Assembly (NCBI GenBank): GCA_963555705.1
Contig: OY743190.1
Location: 23,133,491-23,197,490, forward strand
DNA: 64,000 bases
Origin: Ligustrum vulgare
Lineage: Eukaryota; Streptophyta; Magnoliopsida; Lamiales; Oleaceae
Direction of reading: 5' to 3'
The position numbers were made by a program, and so were the translations under genes. Shown piece after piece: positions 11,630-22,671 of the stretch. Numbering within the stretch: the stretch's first letter is position 1; each line of letters opens with the position of its first letter. A model generated the notes under the pieces. That model saw only the letters and a list, made by a program, of their open reading frames with translations. It was not told the DNA's origin and did not search any database.

Positions 11630-13519
11630 TGATAAGTGTATTTTACAATGTTTTAAAATGCGTAATGTGTTGCAATGCGTCGAGGTCGAGAATCAAGAAT
11701 CACAAGTTTAGGCGTGTCAATGCGAAGAATAAGTGTCATAATGTGTTTCGTATTTTTAATATTATTTTAATTATTTTAAGACATTAAATAATTTTTATAT
11801 AAAAAAATAGATTCTTTACCCTTAAAAAAAAAAAAAAAAAAAAATTCCGGATTAGGCGGCGCCTAGGCGCGTTTAATCCCGCCTAGGCGGTCAAAAAAAT
11901 CGTTGACCACATTTTTACGCACATACCACTTATTCGACGCGTTTTGGCCGCGCATCACGCCTAGGCGGCGCATTTTCGCGCATTTTAGAACACTGGTATT
12001 TTATACACTTATTTATATGTCAAAATTAGAATGAATTATTGTCGTTTTAGAATAAATGCTATTTAATTTGTGGTTATCTGTTTATATTACAAAAAAATCC
12101 CAAAAACATGAGAATGAAGCAATTGATAGGAAAAATACACAATTGGACGCTACTTGGAGCTTAATTGAGCAAGTGAGAGGTTTTTAACATCAACCGGGAA
12201 GCATGCATGGTGCCAAAGAGAGCAAATCAGAAGTTGGAGGACCCAATTGAGGAAGTTGGGAGCTGATATAAGCAAATCGAGAAGATTATAAAGTTTGAGG
12301 ACTAAATTGCTTCAATTGAAACTTGAGGATTGAGGTTGCAAATAAAAAGTAGGGACCAACATATACAACCGAGAAAAGGTGAAATTGCTGTGAAGTCTAA
12401 ACCACGCGATCGCTGGAATCAATAATGAGCGATCGCGCAATGCCTCGTTTTATCTCCCGAGAGTTATTACCATGTTCATGCAATCATGCCATTTTGAACC
12501 GCGCTATCACGCACGTCTCTGACTGGTTCGCGGGTCAGATTTTTCTAGGGATTTTCAACAGATTTTCAGCCCCTTTGACCTAGGTTTCTCCAATACCTAT
12601 ATAAGGAACATAAGAGGCACGAATTCTAGACATTTGTCTCTCCTAAGAACGAACCACAATTGAGAACTCAACATCAAATTCTTGGGGAATCAAGCATTGC
12701 AAAGGGGGCGTGAATTGAAAATAATTGAAGAATAGATACTTGGTGCAAGCGTTCCTTTCTTTATAATATTTTCAATGAACATTTATAATTTTTGTTTTTT
12801 CTATTTAATTATGATGTGTAACTAAACTCTATGTTGGAATGAACGGTGTAGCCTAGTTTTACTATTTTAATTCCAAATTCCATGTTTTAGTGATTTGTTG
12901 CATGTATTGATTTATTATTATTCTTAATACATGAATGAACTGGCCACTTATTCATGATTACATAAGTTATTTCCATAATCCGAGAGGTGAGTTAATAACT
13001 TAGATCTCGGTAATAAATCATGTAATTGAACAAGAGATAGAGATATACTCTTGTTATTATTGCAGTCATGTGTGAATTCTTGTGTGCTATGCATCCAGAT
13101 AAGGAATACTCGGACCCTCTATAGATATACATGGTTGACTTATTTAGGTAAATTTGACTTAAACTCGAGAGAGGAATTTCAATATACATTAGTAAATTCG
13201 TCAGAATATGTTATTAGGAAATAAAACAAAAATTGGAGTTAATTTAATTGGCTAGGTGAAATCATAAATCCAAACTACCTTACAATAGTTTTTGAAAACA
13301 AAACCAATTTCGCATTTTAATTCTTTAGTTTAATTTTATTAGTTTTGGTTTAAAACAACAAATTCTTTCGTCCGTTCAAATAGGGTTTAGAATTGAAATA
13401 TTTCGATACTTAATAGTAGTCTCTGTGGGAATAATAATCTGGACTCTTAGGTCCACTTATTACTTCTAACGACCCGTACACTTGCAGATGTATCTCGTAT
13501 AGGGAGATATTTGTGAACA
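11630..13519 (+). repeat. 5' LTR (interrupted by hAT MITE)
   Basis: TGATAAGTG...GTGAACA, 1890 bp, or about 1532 bp without the MITE and its duplicated target. It aligns along its whole length with 18976-20480, with scattered substitutions and small indels. It contains islands rich in gcgatcgcgc-like CpG motifs near 12410-12440. Confidence 0.92.
11646..11995. mobile_element. hAT-type MITE inside the 5' LTR
   Basis: A 350-bp insert absent from the matching place in the 3' LTR. Termini are CAATGTTTTAAAATGCG and, on the other strand, CAGTGTTCTAAAATGCG, a 17-bp inverted repeat with two mismatches. The 8-bp target gtatttta is duplicated exactly at 11638-11645 and 11996-12003, as expected of hAT elements. 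The middle carries an A-run and GC-rich ggcggcgcctaggcgc palindromic sequence. There is no transposase frame. Confidence 0.95.
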
Positions 13520-13545
13520 AGTTTTTAGTTCCATTCCCGGGGACT
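13520..13545 (+). promoter_or_regulatory. Decayed primer binding site
   Basis: Directly after the LTR lies agtttttagttccattcccg followed by gggact. The expected form in Athila/Tat elements is a TTTTTGGCGCCGTTGCCGGGGA-like string, so the T-run and CCGGGGA-like 3' part are kept and the middle has mutated. Confidence 0.7.
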
Positions 13546-13730
13546 GTTTTTATATTAATATCGATACACATTAGTTCTTACTTTACTTTGAACTTTATTT
13601 TTCTTTATTTTTAGTTTTTGTTTTTCTTTTTTGTTTAATCTATTTTACGTTAAGAAGAACTAAATCGTGTGTTTTTCTTACTCTTGATATAGAAATTGAA
13701 CGCACCTTTCGACGGAGGCGTAGACAACAG

Positions 13731-14980
13731 TTGGAAGCAGATCAACAAACAAATTTAGCCATGGAAGACGACAAAAATCAGAATAATCGGGATAATCTGC
13801 CAGCAACTGTTATTAGAAGGCAAAAAAATCATGGTAGGTGTGTTTTGAGAGACTACATGATTCCTCCTGTGGGGAACATTGGAACGTGCATAGTGCCGCC
13901 TGCAATCCAAGCAAATAATTTTGAGATCAAAACTTCCTTGACTTCCTTTATCCAGAACTCAACCTTTTTTCATGGATTGCCATCTAAATATCCACATGCA
14001 CATCATCAGACCTTTCTGGAACTGTGTGATATGCAACGTATGAATGGAGTTTCAGATGATGCCATGCAGTTGAAGTTATTCTCATTTTCTTTAGCTGACA
14101 AAGCAAAAGCATGGTTCTACTCCTTCCCTCTACACACAATCACTACATTTGAAGTTATGAGCCAGAAATTTGTAGATAAATTTTTCCCACCTAGCTGCAT
14201 GTCAAAGCTGAGGCGTGAAATCTTATCATTCTGTCGGCAGTTTAGGGGAATCAATTTTTGAGGCATGGAAAAGGTCTAACAAGCTCATCAGACATTGTCC
14301 TACACATGGGATAGCTGATTGGATATTAGTTCAAACATACTACAATGGTTTGACAAATGAAAACAAAAAGTATGCAGACTCAGCAGCTGGGGGATCAGTA
14401 ATGGATATGACTTATGAAGAAGCTTCTGAGATTTTTGACAATATGGCTGCAAACAGTTACCAATAGTATTCAGATCGATCTACACCGAAGTCTGGGGAAA
14501 TTGTTGTAGTTAATGAAATTACAACTCTTAAAGCTAAATTAGATGCTTTGACAATGAAAATTGACAGCTTGGGTGTGCATTCAGTCAACTCAGTGTGGAC
14601 AGCTGTGTAATTTTTGCTTTAAAAATCAAGCTGTGAATTTTTGTCCCATGCAGCAGAATCAATCTAATTTAGAACAAGTCACCTTCGTGGGAAACAGGCA
14701 GCAAGGTGGTCCTTATTCACAAACTTACAACCCATAATGGAAGAACTACCCAATTTTTTCATGGTCTAAACAATCAGAAAGTTCAGCGCCCACCTAGATT
14801 TCAACAACAGTAACAACAAAAAGTTCAGAATACAATGAAGGAGAACATGGATATGTTAATCCAGATGGTCAAGAATCGGAACGATGAATTAAAAAGTCAA
14901 GCAGCAGAGACAAAGAACTTGAAAGATCAGATGGGGCAGTTGGCAGCCAATAGTACAGATAGACAACCTGGACCCTCTTG
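13731..14980 (+). pseudogene. Retrotransposon gag, frameshifted
   Basis: Gag forms the element's capsid shell. A frame from 13731 runs 176 codons and holds the plant gag core: FHGLPSKYPHAHHQTFLELC near residues 83-102, then MNGVSDDAMQLKLFSFSLADKAKAW and FVDKFFPP. A frameshift near 14235 moves the rest (EAWKRSNKLIRHCPTHGI, YYNGLTNENK, MTYEEASE) to another frame ending at 14466. Weaker remnants reach about 14980 (KAKLDALTMKIDSLG; QMVKNRNDELK), and the usual zinc knuckle near 14590-14650 is destroyed. Several later stops confirm loss of function. Confidence 0.88.
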
Positions 14981-15419
14981 AGCATGTGAATGCGATAACA
15001 ACAAGAAGTGAGGTTCAATTACCTGAAGTAAATGTAGAAGAATATGAAAAGAAGAAGAATTAGAGGCAGATGTGGTGGAAGAAGAGAAAAGTGAAAAAGA
15101 ACAAAGGCCTACTTCAGAAGTTCAAGAGAAAGTTGAAAAAGAAGTTAGAGTTCTACTACCAATCAAGGCTTATACGCCTCACATCCCATATCCACAAAGA
15201 CAAAGGAAGCATCAGTTGGAACAGTAATTTGGTAAATTCCTGAAAATTTTTAAGAAATTGCACATAAATATTCTGTTTCCTGAAGCTCTAGCCCAAATGC
15301 CACTTTACTTGAAGTTCATGAAAAAAATGTTGTCAAACAATAGAAAGCTGGTAGATTATTAAACAATAGCTCTCAGTGAAGAATGCAGTGCAATCTTACA
15401 GAAGAAGTTTCCACATAAA

Positions 15420-15920
15420 TTGAAAGATCCAGGGAGTTTCTTTATCCCTTGTACAATTGGTAACTTTAGTTTTGATAATGTTTTATGTAATCTAGGGGTA
15501 AGTGTTAATCTAATGCCTTTATTTGTGTACATGAAACTTAGTCTGGGGGAACCTAAACTAACAAATATCACATTGAATCTGGTGAACAAGTCAATACAGT
15601 ATCCATATGGGATTGTTGAAAATGTCATCATGAAAGTTGACAAATTCTTCTTTTGAGCTGACTTTGTGGTCTTCGACATTGAAAAGGGTGAAATCATTTT
15701 CAGGGTTGAAAATGAGCTGGTAACTTTTAGCATCAAGCCAAGACATGATCTGGAAGTGCAAAATGAGAGCTGTTGCAAGGTTGAAGGTATTGTGCAAGCA
15801 AAAAGTGGACTGAGTGACAAGAACGAGGAAAAGCCTAAAATTTCTCAAAAAGCAGTTAGAAATGAGGCCTTGGAATTCAAGAAATTGAGAAAAATGAGTG
15901 AAAAAATGCAAGGCAGGTAA
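15420..15920 (+). pseudogene. Retrotransposon aspartic protease, inactive
   Basis: The retropepsin matures the gag-pol polyprotein. FIPCTIGNFSFDNVLC followed by NLGVSVNLMP matches the plant gypsy protease core, where the active site reads D-L-G-A-S. Here the catalytic Asp codon is AAT (Asn, 15489-15491). A TGA at about 15654 interrupts the frame, and the usual flap and ILGRPFL-type region is missing: ADFVVFD passes straight to IEKGEIIFRVENE. Both changes would abolish activity. Confidence 0.82.
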
Positions 15921-18900
15921 TTGCAATTTGTGTAGGGGTTCAAGAGGATCATTCACGTCACCATGATGATGATGTGGGAAAAAAAGTCGGGGCTCGAGAC
16001 TTAAACCAGAGCTCTTGTTGGGAGGCAACCCAACCTTTCTTCCATTATATTTACTACGCTTTAAGTATTTATTTCATTACTAGTTTTAGATATATGCATG
16101 ATAGATAACATGTTTCAATTATTTTGCATGGTTGCATATTAGGATACTTTTGCTTGTTGCACTAATTTTGCATGTTTAGGTATGTTTTCAATTTTGCATA
16201 TTTTGTTTAAGGCTAGGCTTTAAATTGTCATCCAAACTCACACACACATTAGTTTAGTTCATGAAGTTTATCATTGGAAGGCCATAACATAGATCATAAA
16301 GTGATTAGGGGATTAAAAACGAAGTAGAAACTAAAAAGAAGAATTTTTTTTTAACTTCTACAAGAACTATTGCTCGATCACGCAATAGTACTCCCGCGCG
16401 ATCGCGCAACTGAATTTTAAATCAAACTTTGTTACAGATAGACACCAGCGATCATGCAGTTATACTAAAGGACAGAATGGCAGTTATATGTAGTTTGCTT
16501 CATTCTTTCTATTATAAACATTACAAACTCGTTTTCTCTCCCCAAAATCACTCCAAAATTGATCTTTTATCAATTGTGCATCTCATCAACACCTTATGAC
16601 GTCATTTACCTTGCTATCATCACTTCAAATTCAAACAAAAGGTATGATCTCTTCACTTGATTCATGGTTTATTCAAAATTTGTGAGGTTTTCTTTGAATT
16701 CTTAAAATTTAAGTTGATAAGTTGGGAAGTATGGGTTTAGATTAGTTTTTGGAGTTTGTGATTTATGCTTCAAAAGGTGAAGATTTTGGGTGAATCCAAG
16801 TTTCCAATTCTATGCATAATCTTTGATTTTTGGCAATGCACATTAAGTGTTTGATGAAATCCATAAAGAGATTTTTGTGCCAATTTGAGAAATTCTTCCG
16901 AGTATTTATCTTCATGACATGTTTATCATAGATTGTGTGTGATTAGTACATGAATTAGTTCATTTATTTGCAAGAAAATCATGAAAACCACTTGTACATC
17001 ATGTCAGCCTCATTGCAAGGCCACTACAGGCCGTTACACCTGAACATTGACTCACGTCACCTATTTTTCATAGTTTTTCATGACCCTATTGAACTCCAAA
17101 TGACTTGGAATTTTAATATGTTGTAGAGAATGCTATGAACTTTAACATATCAAAAAATGGCTTGGGAAAATTTGTGTTTTTGTAGGTGATGTCAAGACTT
17201 GAATATGTGTGGTCAACCATTTTTTCAAATTCATGAAATTTCTTTAACTTTTGTTTGGGGGTGTGGTATTTAGATTCCTTATTTTCTTATTGGTGTTTTT
17301 GATATCTAAAGTCACTTATCTTTTGTTTGCAAGGAACACACCAATTAAAACACATCGAACCAAGTCAGCCAAAGCAAAAATTAGGTCAAATTCATCCAAA
17401 CGCATTTCAAATGGAAGTTTCAAAGCTACAAAACAACTCCATTGCACCTGAGTAGTTCTCGCTCTCTCCTTGTGTTGTTTTACATTGTTGAATCTTTTTG
17501 ACAAACATTGAGGGAAATGTTTCTTTCTAGTTTGGGGGTGGAAAATCTCATCATGCAAATTGCTTCCATATTCACGTTTTTCATTCTATGCTCTCATTTG
17601 ATTCTATTGGGATTAAAAAAAAAAACCTTGTTGACATGTTTATTGCCTAGGATGTAATATGAATCAAATCTTGCTTTAGCTTGGATTTTGAACAACATCA
17701 AAACTTGAATTTCTTTTGAACTAGTTATGACTTGTTAAATTTCATCTTCATGCTCACATAGCCATTGTTATATTATTACTTATGTAGGGATTTTTTTAAC
17801 ACATGTGGGGCAAGTTTTATGCACCTTGAACTTAGGAATGACTTGAAAATCCTTAAACTTCGATCAATAGACATTTCGTCCCTGAATTAAAACCAAACAT
17901 AGCTTGAAAAGCAAGTTTGAGGTGGAATGGTTAGAATGTGCGTGTGTTGATGGGTTGGAGGTCTGTGGTTCTTAATTTTGCACTTTAGTTAAAGCAGTTT
18001 TGTCAACGGGTATAAACCATATCCAGCATAAAAACAGAAAAATGCTGAAGGTCTTATTCTACTCTTCAAAAGTCTTTTTGACTTGAGCAAGTAAGCTTGT
18101 AAGGGTGTTGAAACCTGATACCCTAAATTCAACTGAATTGAGAGCTATCAGCCCAAAACTCGTTACAGGGGTCAATTAGAAACCAAGTACGGAGAGTGGA
18201 CTTACACATAAGACAATAAAATATCTTTAACTTTTCGATGTCAATTGTGTAACTCGACCAATTAAGTTCGATGGGTCTTTTAAACCCGGTGCCCTAAAGT
18301 CGTCTGGCTTGGGAGTCACCAACTCAAAGCTCGCTACAGGGGTCATAAGAAAGCAAATGAGAAAAGTATTGCACAAAGATAGTAAAAAACAAGGACATGA
18401 AAGAAAAAGAACAGAAAGAGTCATCCATTAAAAGAAAAAAAAATTGTTTGGTATCAGCTTTGTTGACTATAACTGTGGAGATGAATGGTGTAGAGTTGGA
18501 GATTGCTTACTTTTGACATGTTGTACATGCATATTTCTAATTCTTACTATCTTGTGTGGAAAAAGTAAAGAATATATTTGGAAACCACTATAGATAAACT
18601 AAGGATGTGAGAGAAAAAAAGTAAGTTGTGATCATCCATGAGCAATGAAAGGAAAATCACTAGAATCATTGGTGACCACATGGGATTCGAGCTTGATTGT
18701 GCATAACAAGCTATACGGTGTTAAGTATATTCTTTGCATGAGTAGGAGTTTTACTTTGACTATTCACACACATACTTGAAAATCTGGCATGAGATAACTA
18801 GACATATTTTACTTTTTTGTTCATAACTCTTGTTGAAGTGTGAATTGATTTGGATTATTGAGGCATTTGGTATACATGTTGAAAAAACAAAAATATTTTC

Positions 18901-18975
18901 ATTTTGTTATTGTTGATTTTTTAGTTTAGTTTTACATTGTTCGAGTACGAACAATAGTTCTAGTTTGGGAGTATT
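15921..18975 (+). other. Noncoding 3' interior of the gypsy element and polypurine tract
   Basis: gttgggaggcaacccaacc (16018-16036) is typical of the zone just after integrase in this clade, so pol is missing between protease and here. The next 2.9 kb hold no recognisable protein. A block containing aactcgttacaggggtcaa (near 18155) is repeated with changes near 18330. agtttgggagtatt (18962-18975) directly before the 3' LTR is the likely polypurine tract. Confidence 0.65.
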
Positions 18976-20480
18976 TGATAAGTGTATTTTATACACTTAT
19001 TTATATGTCAAAATTATAATTAATTATTTTTGTTAAAAATAAATGATATTTAATTTTTGGTTATCTATTTACATTAAAGAAAATATCACAAAAACATGAG
19101 AATGAAGCAATTGATGGAAAAATGTACAATTAGATGCTAATTAGAGCTTAATTGAGCATGTGAGATGTTTGTGACATCAACCGAGAAGCATGCATGGTGC
19201 CAAAGAGAGCAAATCACAAGTTGGAGGGAGGAAGTTGGGAGCTGAAATAAGCAAATCAAGAAGATTATAAAGTTTGAGGACTAAATTGTTTCAATTGAAA
19301 CTTGAGTACTGAGGTTGCAAACAAAAAGTAGGGACCAACTTATACAACAGAGAAAAGGTGAAATTACTGTGAAGTCCAAACCACGCGATCGCCGAAATTA
19401 ATACCGTGTGATGCCTCATTTTTATCACAGGAAAGTTATTACCATGTCCACGCGATCGTGCCATTTTGAATCGCGCACATCTCCGACTGGTCTGCGGGTC
19501 AGATTTTTCTCACGATTTTCAAATTTTCAGCCCGTTTGACCTAAGTTTCTCCAATATCTATATAAGGAACATAAGAGGCATGAATTCTGGACCTTTGTCT
19601 CTCCTAAGAATGAGCCACAATTGAGAATTCAACATCAAATTCTTGGGAAATCATGCATTGCAAAGGGGCGTGATTTGAAGATAATTGAAGAATCAATACT
19701 TGGTGCAATCGTTCCTTTTTTTATATTATTTTCAATGAAAGTTTATTATTTTTGTTTTTGCTATTTAATTATGATGTGTAACTAAACTTTTTGTTAGGAT
19801 GAACGATGTAGCCTAGTTTTACTATTTTAATTCCAATTTCCATGTTTTAATGATTTTGTTGTATGTATTGATTTATTATTATTCTTAATGCATGAATGAA
19901 CTGGCCACTTATTCATGATTAGATGATTTATTTCCATAATCCAAGAGGTGAGTTAATAACTTAGATCTCGATAGTAAATCAGGTAATTGAAGAAGAGATA
20001 AAGATATACGCTTGTTATTATTGCGGTTATGTGTGAATTCTTGTGTGTTATGCATCTAAATAAGGAATATTCGGACCCTCTGTAGAGATACATTGTTAAC
20101 TTATTTAGGTATATTTGACTTAAACTCGAGGGAGGAATTTCAATATACATTAGTGAATTCGACCGAATACAATATTAGGAAATAAAACTGGAATTGGAGT
20201 TAATTTAATTGGTTAAGTGAAATCGTAAATCCCAACTACCTTACAATTATTTTTTAAAACAAAAGTAATTTCGCATTTTAATTCTTTAGTTTAATTTTAT
20301 TAGTTTTAGTTTAAAACAACAAATTCTTTCGTTCGTTCAAATAGGGTTTAGAACTGAAATATTTCGTTAATTAATAGCAGTCTCTGTGGAAACGATAATC
20401 CGGACTCTTATATCCACTTATTACTTCTCACAACCCATACACTTGCGGGTGTATCTCGCATCGCGAGATATTTTTGAACA
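18976..20480 (+). repeat. 3' LTR
   Basis: 1505 bp, TGATAAGTG...TTTTGAACA, matching the 5' LTR without the MITE. It is followed by the ccatt target duplication at 20481-20485. Confidence 0.93.
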
Positions 20481-20626
20481 CCATTCATCCCATGCATATC
20501 ATCCAAGCCATATATCATATATTTATCCAAGTGGACTATTTTTGTTGCTCTTGCTTTCTTATCTTGTACGTCAGCTAGGGCTTTTTTGAGTTTTCTGGTA
20601 AAACTTTTTGAACACATCTTCCCAAA

Positions 20627-20693
20627 ATGAGAAGTAGTTCCTTGTTCATCTGGCTCATTTTATTATGCAATGCTATTTCCATTGTGCAAGCTG
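20627..20693 (+). CDS. Possible first exon encoding a signal peptide
   Basis: An ATG after a pyrimidine-rich leader opens a frame reading MRSSSLFIWLILLCNAISIV then QA, followed by the strong splice donor ctg|gtgagtta. A short basic start, a hydrophobic core of about 16 residues and an A-rich end form a textbook secretory signal, so the exon could begin a small secreted protein. A possible acceptor (ttcaatgcag, 20928-20937) is followed by only a few codons before a stop. I do not recognise the protein. The gypsy element ends 146 bp upstream and may have displaced its promoter. It could also be a chance frame. Confidence 0.35.
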
Positions 20694-21459
20694 GTGAGTT
20701 AGGTTTTTGCTTTATTAGGAGCTATCTTTTCATTCTTAGTTCTTACCTAGCATTCAAACATGCTTCTTTCCTACATGTGGTATTACCCTCTGTGCTGAGG
20801 GTGTTATCTGTTTTATTGATCTTGAATCTTGATCTTGAAAGGTTTCTCTCTTGGAAATTTTGGACACTTCCTTGAGGTCGTGCAAGGAACTACACTTTTG
20901 TTTCTGCAGTAAAGTTAATGGTTTTGTTCAATGCAGTGTACAACATTGATTAGTTTTCAATGGTTCCCATGAAAACAATAAGTTGAGAAGAAATGAATGT
21001 GGGAAAATGAGAAGAACTCCCATAGCTACATAAAGCTACAGCTCCTGATCTTAGATTGTGTGTAATGGGTGTTTTGATGGATCTTGATTGCTTCTTTAGA
21101 TAGTGGCGGGTAGGTTTGACATTAATTAGGACGTGGCACTTTGTTGGAAATATATTTATTTAATATTTTCACCATGCTTATTTATTAATTTACTTAATTC
21201 ATTATTTTTTTTTTAATGATCGAAATATTTAAGTGAAAGAAATTTTCAAGTGCTAACTCTATATGGTAATGACTGTGTATGGTAAGGAGTGGGAATGGTA
21301 AGTCATGTGAATAACTGAAAGTGGTAAGTTCTATGGTGAACTACGAATAGTAAGTTCACGCGCGAAATTTGGAAGATATCGATTCATACTACATTCCATA
21401 TATGACACTATATGCTTCATTGCATTATCTATTACAATTCGTGTCTATTTGATTTCTTA
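20694..21459. other. Intergenic or intronic DNA, no further gene seen
   Basis: No second exon for the preceding frame can be supported. The stretch becomes AT-rich after 21120 and contains several ggtaag-like repeats (21260-21360) but no recognisable element. Confidence 0.3.
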
Positions 21460-21639
21460 TCATTCTATATATTTTCAGATTAGTTAAATTTATATATATA
21501 TTATATAAAAGCAAGTAAGTCTGCAACATTCTCCCGCCTAAGTTTCCCGCCTAATCCCAAGCTCTAGGAAAAAAAAAATCTTTTCAAAACTGCAAATATC
21601 TGTTCAAAGTCTTTTACTGCAATATATGTTCAAAATATC

Positions 21640-21905
21640 TGTCCAACATTCTCCCGCCAAAGTTTTTTACTGCAATATCTGTTCAAAATCCACAAAATCT
21701 GTTCAAAATATGTTCAAACAACTGAAAATACACAAAATCAGAATACTGCAAATATCTGTTCAAAATCCACAAAATCTGTTAAAACAACTGAAAATACACA
21801 AAATCAGAATACTGCAAATATCTGTTCAAAATCCACAAAATCTGTTCAAACAACTGAAAATACACAAAATCAAAATACTGCAAATATCTGTTCAAAATCT
21901 ATTTC
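21640..21905. repeat. Tandem repeat, about 66 bp unit
   Basis: Three to four units built from tgttcaaaatccacaaaatc, caactgaaaatacacaaaat and cagaatactgcaaatatc. Single copies recur at 22250-22325 and 23140-23165 inside the same Helitron. The unbroken 99-codon frame across it only reflects the repeat. Confidence 0.85.
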
Positions 21906-21907
21906 TT

Positions 21908-22671
21908 GAAAAGATGACATCCTAGACCACATTTAATGCCATAAGACAACATTAATGCCAAAAATCTGTAAACTGCTGAAAATACACAAAATCAGAATAC
22001 AGCAAATATCTGTTTTTTCCAAAATCAGAATACAGCCATAAGACACATCATTTAATGCCCTATTATAACAAAAATCTAATAATAAACAATTGAATTTTTT
22101 CCAAAGGCTGAACTTTGAACATTTTGAAACTTTAAAACGTGGTCAGCAACTCTAATCATGTGTCAGGCTCTCAACTTCATCCTGCTTCATTCTACAACTC
22201 CTTGCCTCTGAACTTTTACTGGCTCCACCATGACTGAACTTTCAAAATCTGTTCAAAATCCACAAAATCTGTTCAAAATCTGTTCAAACAACTGAAAATA
22301 CACAAAATCAGAATACTACACAAAATCCATTTCTTGAAAAGATGCCATCCTAGACTACATTTAATGCCATAAGACAACATTAATGTCAAAAATCTGTAAA
22401 CTGCTGAAAATACACAAAATCAGAATACAGCAAATATCTGTATTCTGATTTTGTCAGAATACAGCCATAAGACACATCATTTAATGCCCTACAATAAAAA
22501 AATCTAATAATAAACAATTGAATTTTTTCCAAAGGCTGAACTTTGAACATTTTGAAACTTTAAAACATGGTCAGCAACCCTAATCTTGTTCCAGGCTCTC
22601 AACTTCATCCTGCTTCATTCTACAACTCCTTGCCTCTGAACTTTTACTGGCTCCACCATGACTGAACTTAC
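21908..22671. repeat. 428-bp tandem duplication reaching the RPA start codon
   Basis: 21908-22243 recurs at 22336-22671, offset exactly 428 bp at both ends, with few differences. Each copy ends with ctccaccatgactgaactt, so the start codon of the RPA-like gene is present twice (22230 and 22658), but only the second is followed by coding sequence. Confidence 0.85.

Larger units (their letters stand above)
11630..20480 (+). mobile_element. Non-autonomous gypsy retrotransposon, pol deleted
   Basis: This is a complete element of 8851 bp. LTRs begin TGATAAGTGTATTTTA and end TGAACA, and the five bases ccatt flank it on both sides (11625-11629 and 20481-20485), which proves one insertion event. The interior holds a decayed primer site, gag, a protease remnant and about 3 kb without coding sequence. 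No reverse transcriptase, RNase H or integrase can be found, although a tract typical of the region after integrase (gttgggaggcaacccaacc, 16018-16036) follows the protease directly. It must have been mobilised by a partner element or have lost pol after inserting. The Athila/Tat assignment comes from gag, primer site and LTR style. Confidence 0.9.

Noticed and set aside
15359..16028. Open frames of 145-153 codons on the minus strand
   Set aside because: They lie antisense to the protease remnant, whose plus-strand reading has clear family motifs. The minus frames show no similarity to anything known.
21626..21925. A 99-codon frame reading QNPQNL...KIHKIRILQISV repeats
   Set aside because: It is a by-product of the 66-bp tandem repeat, whose unit length is a multiple of three. 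No start context or splicing supports it.
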